Assembly: GCA_900542315.1 (NCBI GenBank)
Contig: UQMV01000002.1
Coordinates: 80,005-144,004, forward strand
Source of the DNA: an uncultured Collinsella sp.
GTDB taxonomy: Bacteria; Actinomycetota; Coriobacteriia; Coriobacteriales; Coriobacteriaceae
Direction: 5' to 3'
Length of the DNA: 64,000 nucleotides
Made by a program: the position numbers and the translations under genes
Shown: positions 9,790 through 18,588 of the stretch, piece after piece
Position numbering within the stretch: the stretch's first letter is position 1
Layout: the number at the start of each line of letters is the position of its first letter
The notes under the pieces: model-generated
Seen by the model: only the letters and a program-made list of their open reading frames with translations
Told to the model about the DNA's origin: nothing
The model's database searches: none

Positions 9790-11199
9790 TTACTCGCCCA
9801 GCAGGCTCTTGGTGATGGAAGCGGCGGCCTTCTTGCCGGCGCCCATCGCCAGAATGACCGTAGCGGCACCGGTGACGATGTCGCCGCCGGCCCAGATGCG
9901 GGGATCGGTGGTCTGGCCGGTCTCCTCGTCGGCGACGATGTAGCCCCACTTGTTGAGCTCCATCTTGCCGCCGATCTTCTTTGCGAAGGGGTTGGCGTTG
10001 GTGCCGATAGCCGAGATCGCGACGTCGCAGGGGATCTCCTCGATGGCGCCCTCGATGGGCACCGGGCGACGACGGCCGGACTCGTCGGGCTCGCCGAGCT
10101 CCATCTTCTGGACCTTGACGGCGCACACGGAGCCGTCCTCGCCAGCGACAAACTCGAGCGGGGAGACGAGCGGCAGAACCTCGACGCCCTCGGCCTTAGC
10201 ATGGTGCAGCTCGGCGCGACGGCAGGGCATCTCGTCCTCGGTACGGCGGTAGGCGATGATGGCGTGCTCGGCGCCCAGACGCTTGGCGGTACGGACGGCG
10301 TCCATAGCCACGTTGCCGCCACCGAAGACGACGACGTTCTTGCCGTGTTTGGTGGGAGTGTCGTACTCGGGGAACTTGTTGGCCTTCATCAGGTTCACGC
10401 GGGTGAGGTACTCGTTAGCGAAGAAGACGTTGGGCAGGTTCTCGCCGGGGACGTTGAGGAACTTGGGCAGGCCAGCGCCGGTCGCCACGTAGATGGCGTC
10501 GAAGCCCTGCTCGAACAGCTCCTCGGCCGTGGCCATGTTGCCCACGACGGAGTTGTACTCAAACTTGACGCCCATGTCCTCTAGGCCGTCAATCTCGCGC
10601 TTGACGACTGCCTTGGGCAGACGGAACTCGGGGATGCCGTAGACCAGCACGCCGCCGCCGGTGAAGAAGGCCTCAAAGACGGTAACGTCAAAGCCGTTAC
10701 GGGCGAGCTCGCCGGCGCAGGTGATGCCGGACGGGCCGGAGCCGACGACGGCGACCTTCTTGCCGTTCTTGGGGGCCATCTTGGGCGTGGAGGCGAGCTC
10801 GGGGCGGTCACCCAGGAAGCGCTCGAGCTGGCCGATGGCCACGGGCTCGGACTTCTTGCCACGGATGCACTTGCCCTCGCACTGGTTCTCCTGCGGGCAG
10901 ACGCGGCCGCAGATGGCGGGAAGCATGGAGTCCTCGCGGATGGTATCGAGAGCGCCGCCGAAGTCCTTCGCGCGGATCTGCTCGATAAAGCGGGGGATGT
11001 TGATGTTGACGGGGCAGCCCTCAACACAGAACGGCTTCTTGCAGTTGAGGCAGCGCTCGGCCTCGGCCAGCGCCATCTCCTCGGTGAAGCCCTTGTCGAC
11101 GGGGCGGAAGTCGCAGGCGCGTTCGGCAGCCGGCTCCTCGTTATCGGGGGTGCGGGGCGACTTCATATCGGCAACGAAACGACCGTTAACTAGTGGCAT
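9790..11199 (-). CDS. nfnB: NADPH-dependent ferredoxin-NAD+ oxidoreductase subunit B (NfnB; GltA/GltD-like flavoprotein)
   Basis: Large subunit of the electron-bifurcating transhydrogenase that couples NADH and reduced ferredoxin to NADP+ reduction, in the cytoplasm. The 469 residues hold the N-terminal Fe-S Cys set CLNCKKPFCVEGCP (about 50-63) and CGRVCPQENQCEGKC, an FAD dinucleotide fold VVGSGPSG (about 150) and an NADPH fold GGGNVAMDA. The length fits GltD/GltA homologues. The choice of Nfn over glutamate synthase beta subunit rests on the neighbour: its start overlaps the end of an NfnA-like gene by 10 bp, and no gltB large subunit is present. Confidence 0.85.
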   Translation of the reverse strand: MPLVNGRFVADMKSPRTPDNEEPAAERACDFRPVDKGFTEEMALAEAERCLNCKKPFCVEGCPVNINIPRFIEQIRAKDFGGALDTIREDSMLPAICGRVCPQENQCEGKCIRGKKSEPVAIGQLERFLGDRPELASTPKMAPKNGKKVAVVGSGPSGITCAGELARNGFDVTVFEAFFTGGGVLVYGIPEFRLPKAVVKREIDGLEDMGVKFEYNSVVGNMATAEELFEQGFDAIYVATGAGLPKFLNVPGENLPNVFFANEYLTRVNLMKANKFPEYDTPTKHGKNVVVFGGGNVAMDAVRTAKRLGAEHAIIAYRRTEDEMPCRRAELHHAKAEGVEVLPLVSPLEFVAGEDGSVCAVKVQKMELGEPDESGRRRPVPIEGAIEEIPCDVAISAIGTNANPFAKKIGGKMELNKWGYIVADEETGQTTDPRIWAGGDIVTGAATVILAMGAGKKAAASITKSLLGE

Positions 11200-12029
11200 G
11201 CGCAGCTCTTTTCCTCATAGGCCTTGAGGGACGCGCCCTCTTCGGAACGATAAGCGGCCTGGCGGGCACGAAGGTCATCCCAGTCGACCAGGGTGGCATC
11301 GAAGTCGGGGCCGTCGACGCAAGCAAACTTGGTCACGCCGCCCACCTCGACGCGGCAGCAGCCGCACATGCCGGTGCCGTCAACCATGATGGGGTTGAGC
11401 GACGCGGTGATGGGGGTGTCGTACTTCTGGGCGGTGAGGGTCGAGAACTTCATCATCGGAACGGGGCCGACGCAGAAGACCTGGCTCACGGCCTTGTCCT
11501 GCAGCAGACGCTCCAGCGGAGCGGTGACAACGCCCTGCTCGCCGTAGGAGCCGTCGTCAGTGGTGATGTGGATGTGGTCCTCGTCGAGGAGCTCGCGGAA
11601 CTGGTCCTCCATGAGCAGGAGATCCTTGGTGCGGGCGCCCATGATGGCGTGAACCTCGTGACCGGTCTCGACCAGGTGCTTGGCGACCGGGAAGGCAATT
11701 GCCAGACCGACGCCGCCGCCAATGACGGCGCAGGGGCCCTCGGCCATCTCGGTGGGAACGCCCAGCGGGCCCACGACGTCGCGCAGCGACTCGCCGGCCT
11801 CGTAGGTGGAAAGCATCTCGGTGGTCTTGCCGATCACCATGAAGATGAACTCGACCCAGCCCTCGTCACCGTTCCAGCCGGCCAGGGTAAACGGGACGCG
11901 CTCGCCCGTCTCGTTGGCGCGAACCATGAGGAACTGTCCAGCGTGCGCATGCTTGGCGATTGCGGGCGCCTCGATGCGGAACTTGAACACCTTCTCCGAG
12001 AACTGCGTCTTCTCCAGGATCTTATACAT
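11190..12029 (-). CDS. nfnA: ferredoxin-NADP+ reductase-type subunit A (NfnA)
   Basis: FAD/NAD(P)-binding, 2Fe-2S subunit of NfnAB (also annotated sulfide dehydrogenase subunit or PyrK/DHODB-like). The 279 residues hold a flavin-binding barrel with RVPFTLAGW (about 43-51), a nucleotide fold IGGGVGLA, and the C-terminal 2Fe-2S Cys cluster CGCCRVEVGG plus a later Cys before VDGPDFD. It is the first gene of a two-gene minus-strand operon with nfnB. The start is preceded by AGAGAGGGGTTCT. Alone it could be read as PyrK, but no pyrD is adjacent. Confidence 0.85.
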   Translation of the reverse strand: MYKILEKTQFSEKVFKFRIEAPAIAKHAHAGQFLMVRANETGERVPFTLAGWNGDEGWVEFIFMVIGKTTEMLSTYEAGESLRDVVGPLGVPTEMAEGPCAVIGGGVGLAIAFPVAKHLVETGHEVHAIMGARTKDLLLMEDQFRELLDEDHIHITTDDGSYGEQGVVTAPLERLLQDKAVSQVFCVGPVPMMKFSTLTAQKYDTPITASLNPIMVDGTGMCGCCRVEVGGVTKFACVDGPDFDATLVDWDDLRARQAAYRSEEGASLKAYEEKSCACH

Positions 12030-12388
12030 AGAACCCCTCTCTTGTTAGGGCTGCCGAACCGTGCCTCCACGGAAATGGACGGTAGCCCGAGTAAAACCGT
12101 ACGCGCACAGGCGTTGTGCAGACATACGGTGCAAATTATACCCTCATGGCAATGTCGCTTACGTGTATCTTTGACAGGCGGGAAAAGTGACCTGCCAAAA
12201 AGGGACAGGTTTATTTTGGTCGGTTTTATCAGGCAAAACGGCAAAGGGGGCCGGCCTCGCGCTTCGGTGAGGCCGGCCCCCTTTGGAGCGTTGCATATGT
12301 ATAGCGGCACAGGGTTTATTGCGACGTAGCCGCCGCGGCGTTTCCGCAGATGAAACCTGCCAAAATAAACATCCCTAAATGGTAGGTT
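12030..12388. other. intergenic stretch between pth and nfnA
   Basis: No gene seen in these 359 bp. They hold the nfnAB promoter region (AT-richer near 12120-12180), the pth terminator (12243-12284) and two inverted copies of a small hairpin with the core CCAAAATAAAC: 12191-12219 and 12353-12389. The second reaches the pth stop codon. Confidence 0.6.
12243..12284. terminator. strong GC hairpin downstream of pth
   Basis: AAAGGGGGCCGGCCTC and its exact complement pair around a 10-nt loop, flanked by A and T runs that would make it work in both directions. It lies about 105 bp past the pth stop. Confidence 0.75.
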
Positions 12389-13018
12389 TTAGTGCTTGCC
12401 GTTGGCGGAAGCGGCGCCGTTTACGTGATCGCGGGCGTAGATTACGCCGTGGACGATGGCCAGACCGGCGGCATCTGCGGCGCGCGCGCAGGTGTCCTGG
12501 AAATCCTCGGCTTCGCGGGCGCGCAGCTGCTTGAGCACGTAGTCTGCCACGGCCATCTTGCCGGGAGGGTTGCCGATGCCGGTGCGGATACGGCTAAAGT
12601 CGCGGCTGCCCATCTTGTCGATGATGGAACGCAGGCCGTTGTGACCGGCGTGGCCGCCGCCCACCTTAACACGTACGTCGCCGGCGGGAATGTCGAGCTC
12701 GTCGTGAATCACGAGTAGCTCCTCGGCCTTGATCTTGTACTCGCGGCAGAGCTTGGAGATGGGGCCACCCGAGGTATTCATATACGACTGCGGCTTGACC
12801 AGCACGATCTGGCGCTTGCCGTTCTCTTCCTCGGCATCGTTGATATTAATGAGCGCGACCTCGGCGCCTGCCTGGTTTTTCCAGTACGTGACGCCGGCCT
12901 GACGGGCCAGCTCGTCGATTGCCTTAAAGCCGGCGTTGTGGCGGGTCTCGGCATACTCATCGCCGGGGTTGCCAAGTCCGGCAACCATGCGAATCTTGAG
13001 CGGCTGTGCAGCTGCCAT
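12389..13018 (-). CDS. pth: peptidyl-tRNA hydrolase
   Basis: Releases tRNA from peptidyl-tRNAs dropped by the ribosome. The start at 13018 (MAAAQPLK) follows AAAGGACGAAC; a start 7 codons upstream has no ribosome site. The 209 residues carry the family core: GLGNPGDEYAETRHNAGF with the catalytic His, the PQSYMN loop, the H-D-E-L-D segment and the GGGHAGHNGL loop. The C-terminal tail is Ala-rich. It sits with prs and glmU in the same orientation, a common grouping in Gram-positive bacteria. Confidence 0.95.
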   Translation of the reverse strand: MAAAQPLKIRMVAGLGNPGDEYAETRHNAGFKAIDELARQAGVTYWKNQAGAEVALININDAEEENGKRQIVLVKPQSYMNTSGGPISKLCREYKIKAEELLVIHDELDIPAGDVRVKVGGGHAGHNGLRSIIDKMGSRDFSRIRTGIGNPPGKMAVADYVLKQLRAREAEDFQDTCARAADAAGLAIVHGVIYARDHVNGAASANGKH

Positions 13019-13135
13019 GTTCGTCCTTTCGTTACACATAAAAGTTCAGTCAACGACAAAGGCTACCACGCCCGCCGAAGGCGAGGAAAGGTTGCAGCAA
13101 AGTCATTTCAGAAAACAGCTGCCCCGAGACAGCAG

Positions 13136-13238
13136 GAAGCCCCGGACACGCCGGGAGGGGTTATCAAAGCGAACATCCCGCAGCCGCAAAGCGGCGAGGA
13201 CGTTCGCGTGATAACCCCGCAGGTGTGTCCGGGGCTTC
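13136..13238. repeat. 103-bp imperfect palindrome between prs and pth
   Basis: The outer arms GAAGCCCCGGACAC (13136-13149) and GTGTCCGGGGCTTC (13225-13238) are perfect. Inner blocks GGGGTTATCA and GCGAAC also pair, and CCGC-AAA-GCGG closes the tip. It lies 25 bp past the prs stop, so it may double as the prs terminator, but it lacks a U tract and is much longer than a normal one. Confidence 0.8.
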
Positions 13239-13262
13239 CGGAGGGATGCGAGGGTCGAGCGA

Positions 13263-14249
13263 CTACAGCGCGAAGTCGCCGCCGACGAGCGTGGAGACGG
13301 GCTCCTCGTGGTAAACGGCGGAGATGGCCTGAGCGAACTCCTCGGCGACCGAGATGGTCTTGATCTTGCCGCCGACCTCGACGGGAATGGCGTCGGTGAC
13401 GACGCACTCGACGATCGGGGCGTCGTTCAGGCGCTCGATGGCCGGACCGGAGAAGATGCCGTGGGTGGCGCAGACGTAGATGTCGCCAGCGCCCATAGCC
13501 TTGAGCTCCTTGACGTTGGCGCACAAGGTGCCAGCGGTGTCGATCATGTCGTCGTTGATGACGCAGGTCTTGCCCTTGATGTCACCGATGATGCCCATGA
13601 CCTCGGCGGCGTTGTGGCGCGGACGGCCCTTGTGGGCGATGGCCAGGTCGCAGCCGAGCATGTCGGACAGCTTCTTGGCGGCCTTGGCACGACCCACGTC
13701 GGGGGAGACGACAACCAGGTTGTCGGTGTCGAAGTTCATGGCGTTGTAGTACTGGCCAAACAGCGGCAGTGCGGACAGGTGGTTAACCGGGATATCGAAG
13801 AAGCCCTGGATCTGGCCCTGGTGCAGGTCGAGGGTGATGATGCGGTTGACGCCGGCGCGCTCGAGCAGATTGGCGACGAGGCGGGCGGTGATGGGCTCAC
13901 GCGGGCCGGCCTTGCGGTCCTGGCGGGCATAGCCGTAGTGGGTGATAACGGCGGTGATGGAGCGGGCGGATGCGCGCTTGGCAGCGTCGGTGGCGATGAG
14001 CAGCTCCATGAGCATGTCGTTGACGTTGCCGCCGGCCACGGACTGAATCAGGAAGACGTCGGCGCCGCGGACGGTCTCGTCGTAGCGGGCGTAAATCTCA
14101 CCGTTGGCGAACTGCTTTAGCGTAAGGCCCGAAAGCTCGACCCCAAGGTACTCAGCGATCTTCTGAGCGAGGGGACGGTTGGAGGAACCGGAATACACGC
14201 GGATGGACTTGCGCATATTCTCCGACTTCTCGGGATCATTAATCGGCAT
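13263..14249 (-). CDS. prs: ribose-phosphate pyrophosphokinase
   Basis: Makes PRPP from ribose 5-phosphate and ATP for nucleotide, His and Trp synthesis. The 328 residues show the catalytic flexible region DLHQGQIQGFFDIPV and the PRPP-binding loop VINDDMIDTAGTL. The pyrophosphate-site region VVVSPDVGRAK is also present. The start at 14249 follows AAAGGAGAAGGGTA. The usual N-terminal 'YSGSSNRPLAQKIAEYLG' is preceded by a short extension MPINDPEKSEN. Confidence 0.95.
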   Translation of the reverse strand: MPINDPEKSENMRKSIRVYSGSSNRPLAQKIAEYLGVELSGLTLKQFANGEIYARYDETVRGADVFLIQSVAGGNVNDMLMELLIATDAAKRASARSITAVITHYGYARQDRKAGPREPITARLVANLLERAGVNRIITLDLHQGQIQGFFDIPVNHLSALPLFGQYYNAMNFDTDNLVVVSPDVGRAKAAKKLSDMLGCDLAIAHKGRPRHNAAEVMGIIGDIKGKTCVINDDMIDTAGTLCANVKELKAMGAGDIYVCATHGIFSGPAIERLNDAPIVECVVTDAIPVEVGGKIKTISVAEEFAQAISAVYHEEPVSTLVGGDFAL

Positions 14250-14393
14250 TACCCTTCTCCTTTATATCGAATGCCATATAGATGCCTTGTTGCATTGTAA
14301 CCGCGCGGCGGGGTTTATCGAGTCTTGATAACGTCTTTACCGTCAACGGACACGAACCGACCACTCATCCGGTTGCGCAGGTCACGATAGAAA

Positions 14394-14423
14394 AAGGAGC
14401 CGCCCCCATGGGAACAGCTCCTT
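14394..14423 (-). terminator. glmU terminator
   Basis: AAGGAGC and GCTCCTT arms, with GGGGGCGG in the loop in the minus direction and a TTTTTC run after the stem on that strand. It starts 18 bp past the glmU stop. Confidence 0.75.
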
Positions 14424-14440
14424 AGATGCTTGGTAAAACG

Positions 14441-15853
14441 TTATACCTCGTCGTCCTCGTGCAGACGGCGGCGATAATCGGCGGCCCAGCCCTCAATGTT
14501 TACCTGACGGGCGCGGCCCAGGCCGAGTGCGTCAGCCGGGACCGGCTCGGTGATGACGGAGCCGGCGGCCACGAGCGCGCCGTCGCCGATTTGAGCGGGC
14601 GCGACCATCATGGTGTCGGAACCGATGAAGGCGTCCTTACCGATGACGGTCTTGTGCTTGTGCACGCCATCGTAGTTGCAGGTGATGGAGCCCGCGCCCA
14701 CGTTGACGCCGGAGCCCATGGTGGTGTCGCCGATGTAGGACAGGTGCGGCACCTTGGAGCCCTCGCCGATCGTGGACTTCTTGATCTCCACGTGCGTGCC
14801 GGCCTTGGAGCCGTCGAGCATATGGGTACCCGGGCGCAGGTAGGCGCGCGGGCCGCAGTCGACGCCGTTCTCGATGACGGCCTCGATGGCGATGGTCTCG
14901 TCGATGATGCAGCCGCTGCCGACGGTGGTGTCGGTGAGGCGGCTGTTGGGGCCGAGCTGGCACTCCTCGCCCACGGTGACGTGGCCGATCAGGTGCGTCT
15001 GCGGCCACACGACGGTGTCGCGGCCGATGGTGGCATCGGGGCCGATCCAGGCCTGCGTGGGGTCGATGAAGGTAACGCCCTCGGCCATCCAGTGCTCGTT
15101 GATGCGGTCGCGCGCGATGGCGGTGAGCTGCGCGAGCTGGATGCGGCTGTTGACGCCCAGGCCGTCGCGGTGGTCATCGCAGTGGAAGATGGAGACTACC
15201 TGGCCGTGACCCTTGAGGATTTCGAGCATGTCGGGCAGGTAGTACTCGGACTGCGCGTTGTCGTTGCCGATCTCGTTAATGTGGGCGGCAAGCTGCGCGC
15301 CGTCGAAGGCGTAGCAGCCGGCGTTGCACTCCAGCAGCGTGGCGGCCTGCTCGGGCGTGCAGTCCTTCTGCTCGATGATGCGCTCGATCTGATCATCGGC
15401 GCCGAGCTTGATACGGCCGTAGCCAAAAGGATCGGGCGGGGTCATGGTCATGACGGTGCAGGCGAGCTCGCCGGTGGCGACGGTCTGCGCGAACTTGGCG
15501 ACGGTGTCGGCGGTGATGAGCGGCAGGTCGCCGTTGAGCACGACGACGGGGCCTTGCGTGATGCCGCAGGCCTCGAGCGCGACCTTGACGGCATGGCCGG
15601 TGCCCAGGCGCTCGGTCTGCTCGACGCACTCGACTTTGGTGGCGCTGTTGGCGTAGGCGCCATCGATAAGGGCGCGCATCTCGTCGGCGTGGCTGCCGAT
15701 GACGACCACGACGCGGCTGCAGCCGGCCTTGATAGTGGCGTCGACGATCCACTGGACCATGGGCTTGCCCAGGATCTTGTGCGAAACCTTGCAGTGGTTC
15801 GACTTCATGCGGGTGCCCTCGCCGGCGGCGAGGATAATTGCGGTTGCGTCCAT
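14441..15853 (-). CDS. glmU: bifunctional GlmU (GlcN-1-P acetyltransferase / GlcNAc-1-P uridyltransferase)
   Basis: Makes UDP-GlcNAc for peptidoglycan. The N-terminal nucleotidyltransferase carries LAAGEGTRMKS (about 8-18), LNGDLPLI and the family's GTGHAVK. The C-terminal half is a left-handed beta-helix of hexapeptide repeats (about 265-450), with RPGTHMLDGSKAGTHVE and GSKVPHLSYIGD. The start at 15853 follows AGGAGATCAC; the frame stays open upstream but has no ribosome site there. The 470 residues are full length. Confidence 0.95.
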   Translation of the reverse strand: MDATAIILAAGEGTRMKSNHCKVSHKILGKPMVQWIVDATIKAGCSRVVVVIGSHADEMRALIDGAYANSATKVECVEQTERLGTGHAVKVALEACGITQGPVVVLNGDLPLITADTVAKFAQTVATGELACTVMTMTPPDPFGYGRIKLGADDQIERIIEQKDCTPEQAATLLECNAGCYAFDGAQLAAHINEIGNDNAQSEYYLPDMLEILKGHGQVVSIFHCDDHRDGLGVNSRIQLAQLTAIARDRINEHWMAEGVTFIDPTQAWIGPDATIGRDTVVWPQTHLIGHVTVGEECQLGPNSRLTDTTVGSGCIIDETIAIEAVIENGVDCGPRAYLRPGTHMLDGSKAGTHVEIKKSTIGEGSKVPHLSYIGDTTMGSGVNVGAGSITCNYDGVHKHKTVIGKDAFIGSDTMMVAPAQIGDGALVAAGSVITEPVPADALGLGRARQVNIEGWAADYRRRLHEDDEV

Positions 15854-16047
15854 GTGATCTCCTGTTACGTTATAGAGACGTGTGTTTGGAAACGATACAC
15901 GGCGCAATATGATACCGCAGGCATATGATGAGCGCGTAACGATTGGGTCGCGGGGTATTGCGACCGCGCGGACGCGGCGGCGTTTGCGCTGGTTGCTGGT
16001 GGTCGTGGCTATGCCATGGCGTTGGCATTTGAGCGAGGGGGGCGGAG

Positions 16048-16941
16048 GTGCCCGTGGACAACATGCGAGAGGGGTCGGGCGGCGAGCCCGTCGCGGCGTT
16101 TACGATGTCGCATCCGGCAGTGCCGGCGCTCTATATGGTGCTGACGCTGGGGCTCACCATGTTCTCGATGCAGCCGGTGCTGATCGCCCTGTCGCTTGTG
16201 GGCGGGCTGGCGTACGGCTTTGCGACCCGCGGCGCCGCCCGCACGCTGGGGGCGCTGCGCTGGCAGCTGCCGGTGATTTTGATCATCGCAGTGCTCAACC
16301 CGCTGTTTAGCGCCTCGGGCTCGACGGAGCTGTTCCGCATGGGCATGCGCGCGGTGTATTTGGAGAGCATGGTCTATGGCTTGTGCATGGGCGGGCTGTT
16401 TGTGGCGAGCGTGCTGTGGTTTGAGGCCGCGGCGTCGATGCTCGGCTACGACAAGGTGCTTGCGCTGCTGGGCAACGCCGCACCGGTGATTGCTCTCATG
16501 ATTTCGATGTGCATGCGGCTTATCCCGCAGTTTTTGCGTCGTGGTCGCACCGTGTTGGCGGTGCAGGACGCGATTGATGTGCCGGGTCGCGCGCCGGCCG
16601 ACCCCGTGCGCTCGCGGCTTCGTGCCTCGAGCGGGCTGATGGGCTGGGGCATGGAAGACTCGCTGGAGCGCGCGGACGCCATGCGCTCGCGCGGATGGGG
16701 TGCCGTCCCACGGCGCACGACGTACGCGCGGTATCGGCTGGGGCGCAGCGACGTTGCTGCGCTGGTTGGGCTTGCGCTGTTTGGCGTGGCCACGGCGGCA
16801 GTGGCGTGGACCGCGACGATGCAGTATTCGTTTTATCCGCAGCTCTCGGTGCCGGCGCCGTGGCCGGGCTATGTTGTGTACGCTGCCTGGATGGTGCTGC
16901 CTTGCGCGTTGCACGCGAGTGATGAGAAGAGGTTTGGCTGA
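16048..16941 (+). CDS. ecfT: ECF transporter transmembrane subunit (EcfT)
   Basis: Membrane coupling subunit of an energy-coupling-factor vitamin/metal importer. The 297 residues hold several hydrophobic segments and a cytoplasmic region with the two EcfT coupling features: a RRGRTVLAVQDA helix and the Ala-x-x-x-Arg-Gly-type motif ADAMRSRGWG. The GTG at 16048 has GAGGGGGGCGGA before it; an ATG at 16063 is an alternative. Its stop overlaps the start of the ATPase gene by one base, so translation is coupled. Confidence 0.85.
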   Translation: MPVDNMREGSGGEPVAAFTMSHPAVPALYMVLTLGLTMFSMQPVLIALSLVGGLAYGFATRGAARTLGALRWQLPVILIIAVLNPLFSASGSTELFRMGMRAVYLESMVYGLCMGGLFVASVLWFEAAASMLGYDKVLALLGNAAPVIALMISMCMRLIPQFLRRGRTVLAVQDAIDVPGRAPADPVRSRLRASSGLMGWGMEDSLERADAMRSRGWGAVPRRTTYARYRLGRSDVAALVGLALFGVATAAVAWTATMQYSFYPQLSVPAPWPGYVVYAAWMVLPCALHASDEKRFG

Positions 16942-18584
16942 TGGCTCGGTTGGATAGCTGCTCGGTAACGGGCGAGGCGTGCGGCTCCGATGTGCCTGCG
17001 ATTGAGGTACGGGGCCTGAGCTTTACCTACCCCGGGGCTGATGCTGCGGTGCTCGAGGGGCTCGACTGGTCTGTTTCCCAAGGTGCATTTGCGCTGCTTG
17101 TTGGCGGTACCGGATCGGGTAAGTCGACGCTGCTGTCGCTGCTCAAACCCGAGATCGCTCCGGCGGGCGAGCGCACTGGCGAACTGCGCGTGCTGGGCGA
17201 GAACGTCGCCGACATGGATGTGCGGGCATCGGCGGAGCGCGTGGGCTATGTGTTCCAGGATCCCGAGAACCAGATCGTGTGCGAAACCGTGTGGCACGAG
17301 ATGGCGTTTGGCCTGGAAAACTTGGGGCTAGCGCGTGATGAGATGCGCCGTCGCGTAGCTGAGACCAGCTATTTCTTTGGGCTGGAAGATTGGCTCCACC
17401 GCGATACCGATACGCTTTCGGGCGGACGCAAGCAGCTGCTGTCGCTGGCAGCTGTGCTGGCGTTGCGCCCGCGCGTGCTGCTGCTCGACGAGCCCACGTC
17501 TCAGCTTGATCCGGTTGCGGAGAAGAATTTTCTGCACGCACTGTTTCGTGTGAATCGCGAGCTGGGCTGCACGGTGGTCGTGGCAACGCACCAGCCGCGT
17601 CCGATGCTCGAGTATGCGACGTGTGCGTACCGGATTGAGGACGGTCGCGTGCGCGAGGTGGCGGATATGGCTTCTTTGGGATGCCGAGAATCGCTGTTTT
17701 CCGATGACATGTTGGGGTGGGGTGCCATCCGATGTGCAAATAAAGGAGTATTCAGCAGGCGTGAGGACAATTTGGGCTCTCTGGAGCCGCCCGGGGACGT
17801 ATCGAGCGCGAAAAAAAGTTCGGAATTGGACAAATCGTCCGAATTTGTGGCGCAAACGTCGCTCGAGAACGGCTCGGAAGCCTTCTCGCGCACGGATGGA
17901 AGCAGAATACTCCAAAAAATGCACGGCGGGTCGGCTACCACCCTGTCGGAAGGCTGGTTTCGCTACGATCGAGCGTCCGGCTGGGTGCTGCGCGGGCTCG
18001 ATGCGTCGTTTTCGGCTGGCGCGGTGCATGCGGTTGTGGGCGGTAACGGCTGCGGCAAGTCGACGATGCTTTCGGTGCTGGCCAAGACTGCCAAGCTGCA
18101 GCGTGGTCGCATGGTGCGCGGGGCGGCCTCGGCTGCGCTGCTGCCGCAGAACCCCAAGGCCCTGCTGGTTACCGAGACGGTGCGCGACGAGCTGATGGAA
18201 TGGGCCTCGACCTGCGGATATGACGAGGCCGCAGCACGGGAGCAGACAGCGCGCCTGGGTCTGGCGGGCTTGGAGGCGCGTCACCCGTACGATCTTTCGG
18301 GCGGTCAACGCCAGCTGCTTGCGTTGGCAAAGCTTCTGTTGATTGGCCCCGAGCTGCTATTGCTCGATGAGCCCACCAAGGGTTTGGACCTGGCCAGCCG
18401 TCGCATCATCGCCCGTGCCTTGCGTGACCATGCGAAGGCTGGCGGCACCGTCATCATGGCTACGCACGATTTGGACTTTGCCGAGCAGGTAGCCGACGAC
18501 GTCGCCATGATGTTTGACGGCGAGATTGCCTGCGTGGAGCCCCCGGCCGACTTCTTTGCCGACAACGTGTTTTATAGGGCGTGA
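16941..18584 (+). CDS. ECF transporter ATPase, two ABC domains fused (EcfA-EcfA')
   Basis: Energises the ECF importer. Two complete ABC domains sit in one 547-aa chain. Domain 1 (about 20-250) has Walker A GGTGSGKST, Q-loop FQDPENQ, signature LSGGRKQ and Walker B LLLDEPTSQLD. Domain 2 (about 325-540) has GGNGCGKST, signature LSGGQRQ and LLLDEPTKGLD. A linker of about 70 residues (250-320) is Ser-rich and polar. Many bacteria use separate EcfA1 and EcfA2; here they are one protein. It lies between the T and S genes in one operon. Confidence 0.9.
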   Translation: MARLDSCSVTGEACGSDVPAIEVRGLSFTYPGADAAVLEGLDWSVSQGAFALLVGGTGSGKSTLLSLLKPEIAPAGERTGELRVLGENVADMDVRASAERVGYVFQDPENQIVCETVWHEMAFGLENLGLARDEMRRRVAETSYFFGLEDWLHRDTDTLSGGRKQLLSLAAVLALRPRVLLLDEPTSQLDPVAEKNFLHALFRVNRELGCTVVVATHQPRPMLEYATCAYRIEDGRVREVADMASLGCRESLFSDDMLGWGAIRCANKGVFSRREDNLGSLEPPGDVSSAKKSSELDKSSEFVAQTSLENGSEAFSRTDGSRILQKMHGGSATTLSEGWFRYDRASGWVLRGLDASFSAGAVHAVVGGNGCGKSTMLSVLAKTAKLQRGRMVRGAASAALLPQNPKALLVTETVRDELMEWASTCGYDEAAAREQTARLGLAGLEARHPYDLSGGQRQLLALAKLLLIGPELLLLDEPTKGLDLASRRIIARALRDHAKAGGTVIMATHDLDFAEQVADDVAMMFDGEIACVEPPADFFADNVFYRA

Positions 18585-18588
18585 TGGA

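Noticed and set aside
9790..12029. Glutamate synthase small subunit with dihydroorotate dehydrogenase electron-transfer subunit
   Set aside because: No gltB or pyrD is adjacent, and the overlapping A-B pair in an Ech-containing anaerobe fits NfnAB better.
14426..15928. 500-codon plus-strand frame over glmU
   Set aside because: Ala/Asp/Gly/Val/His-rich shadow; the minus strand is an unmistakable GlmU.
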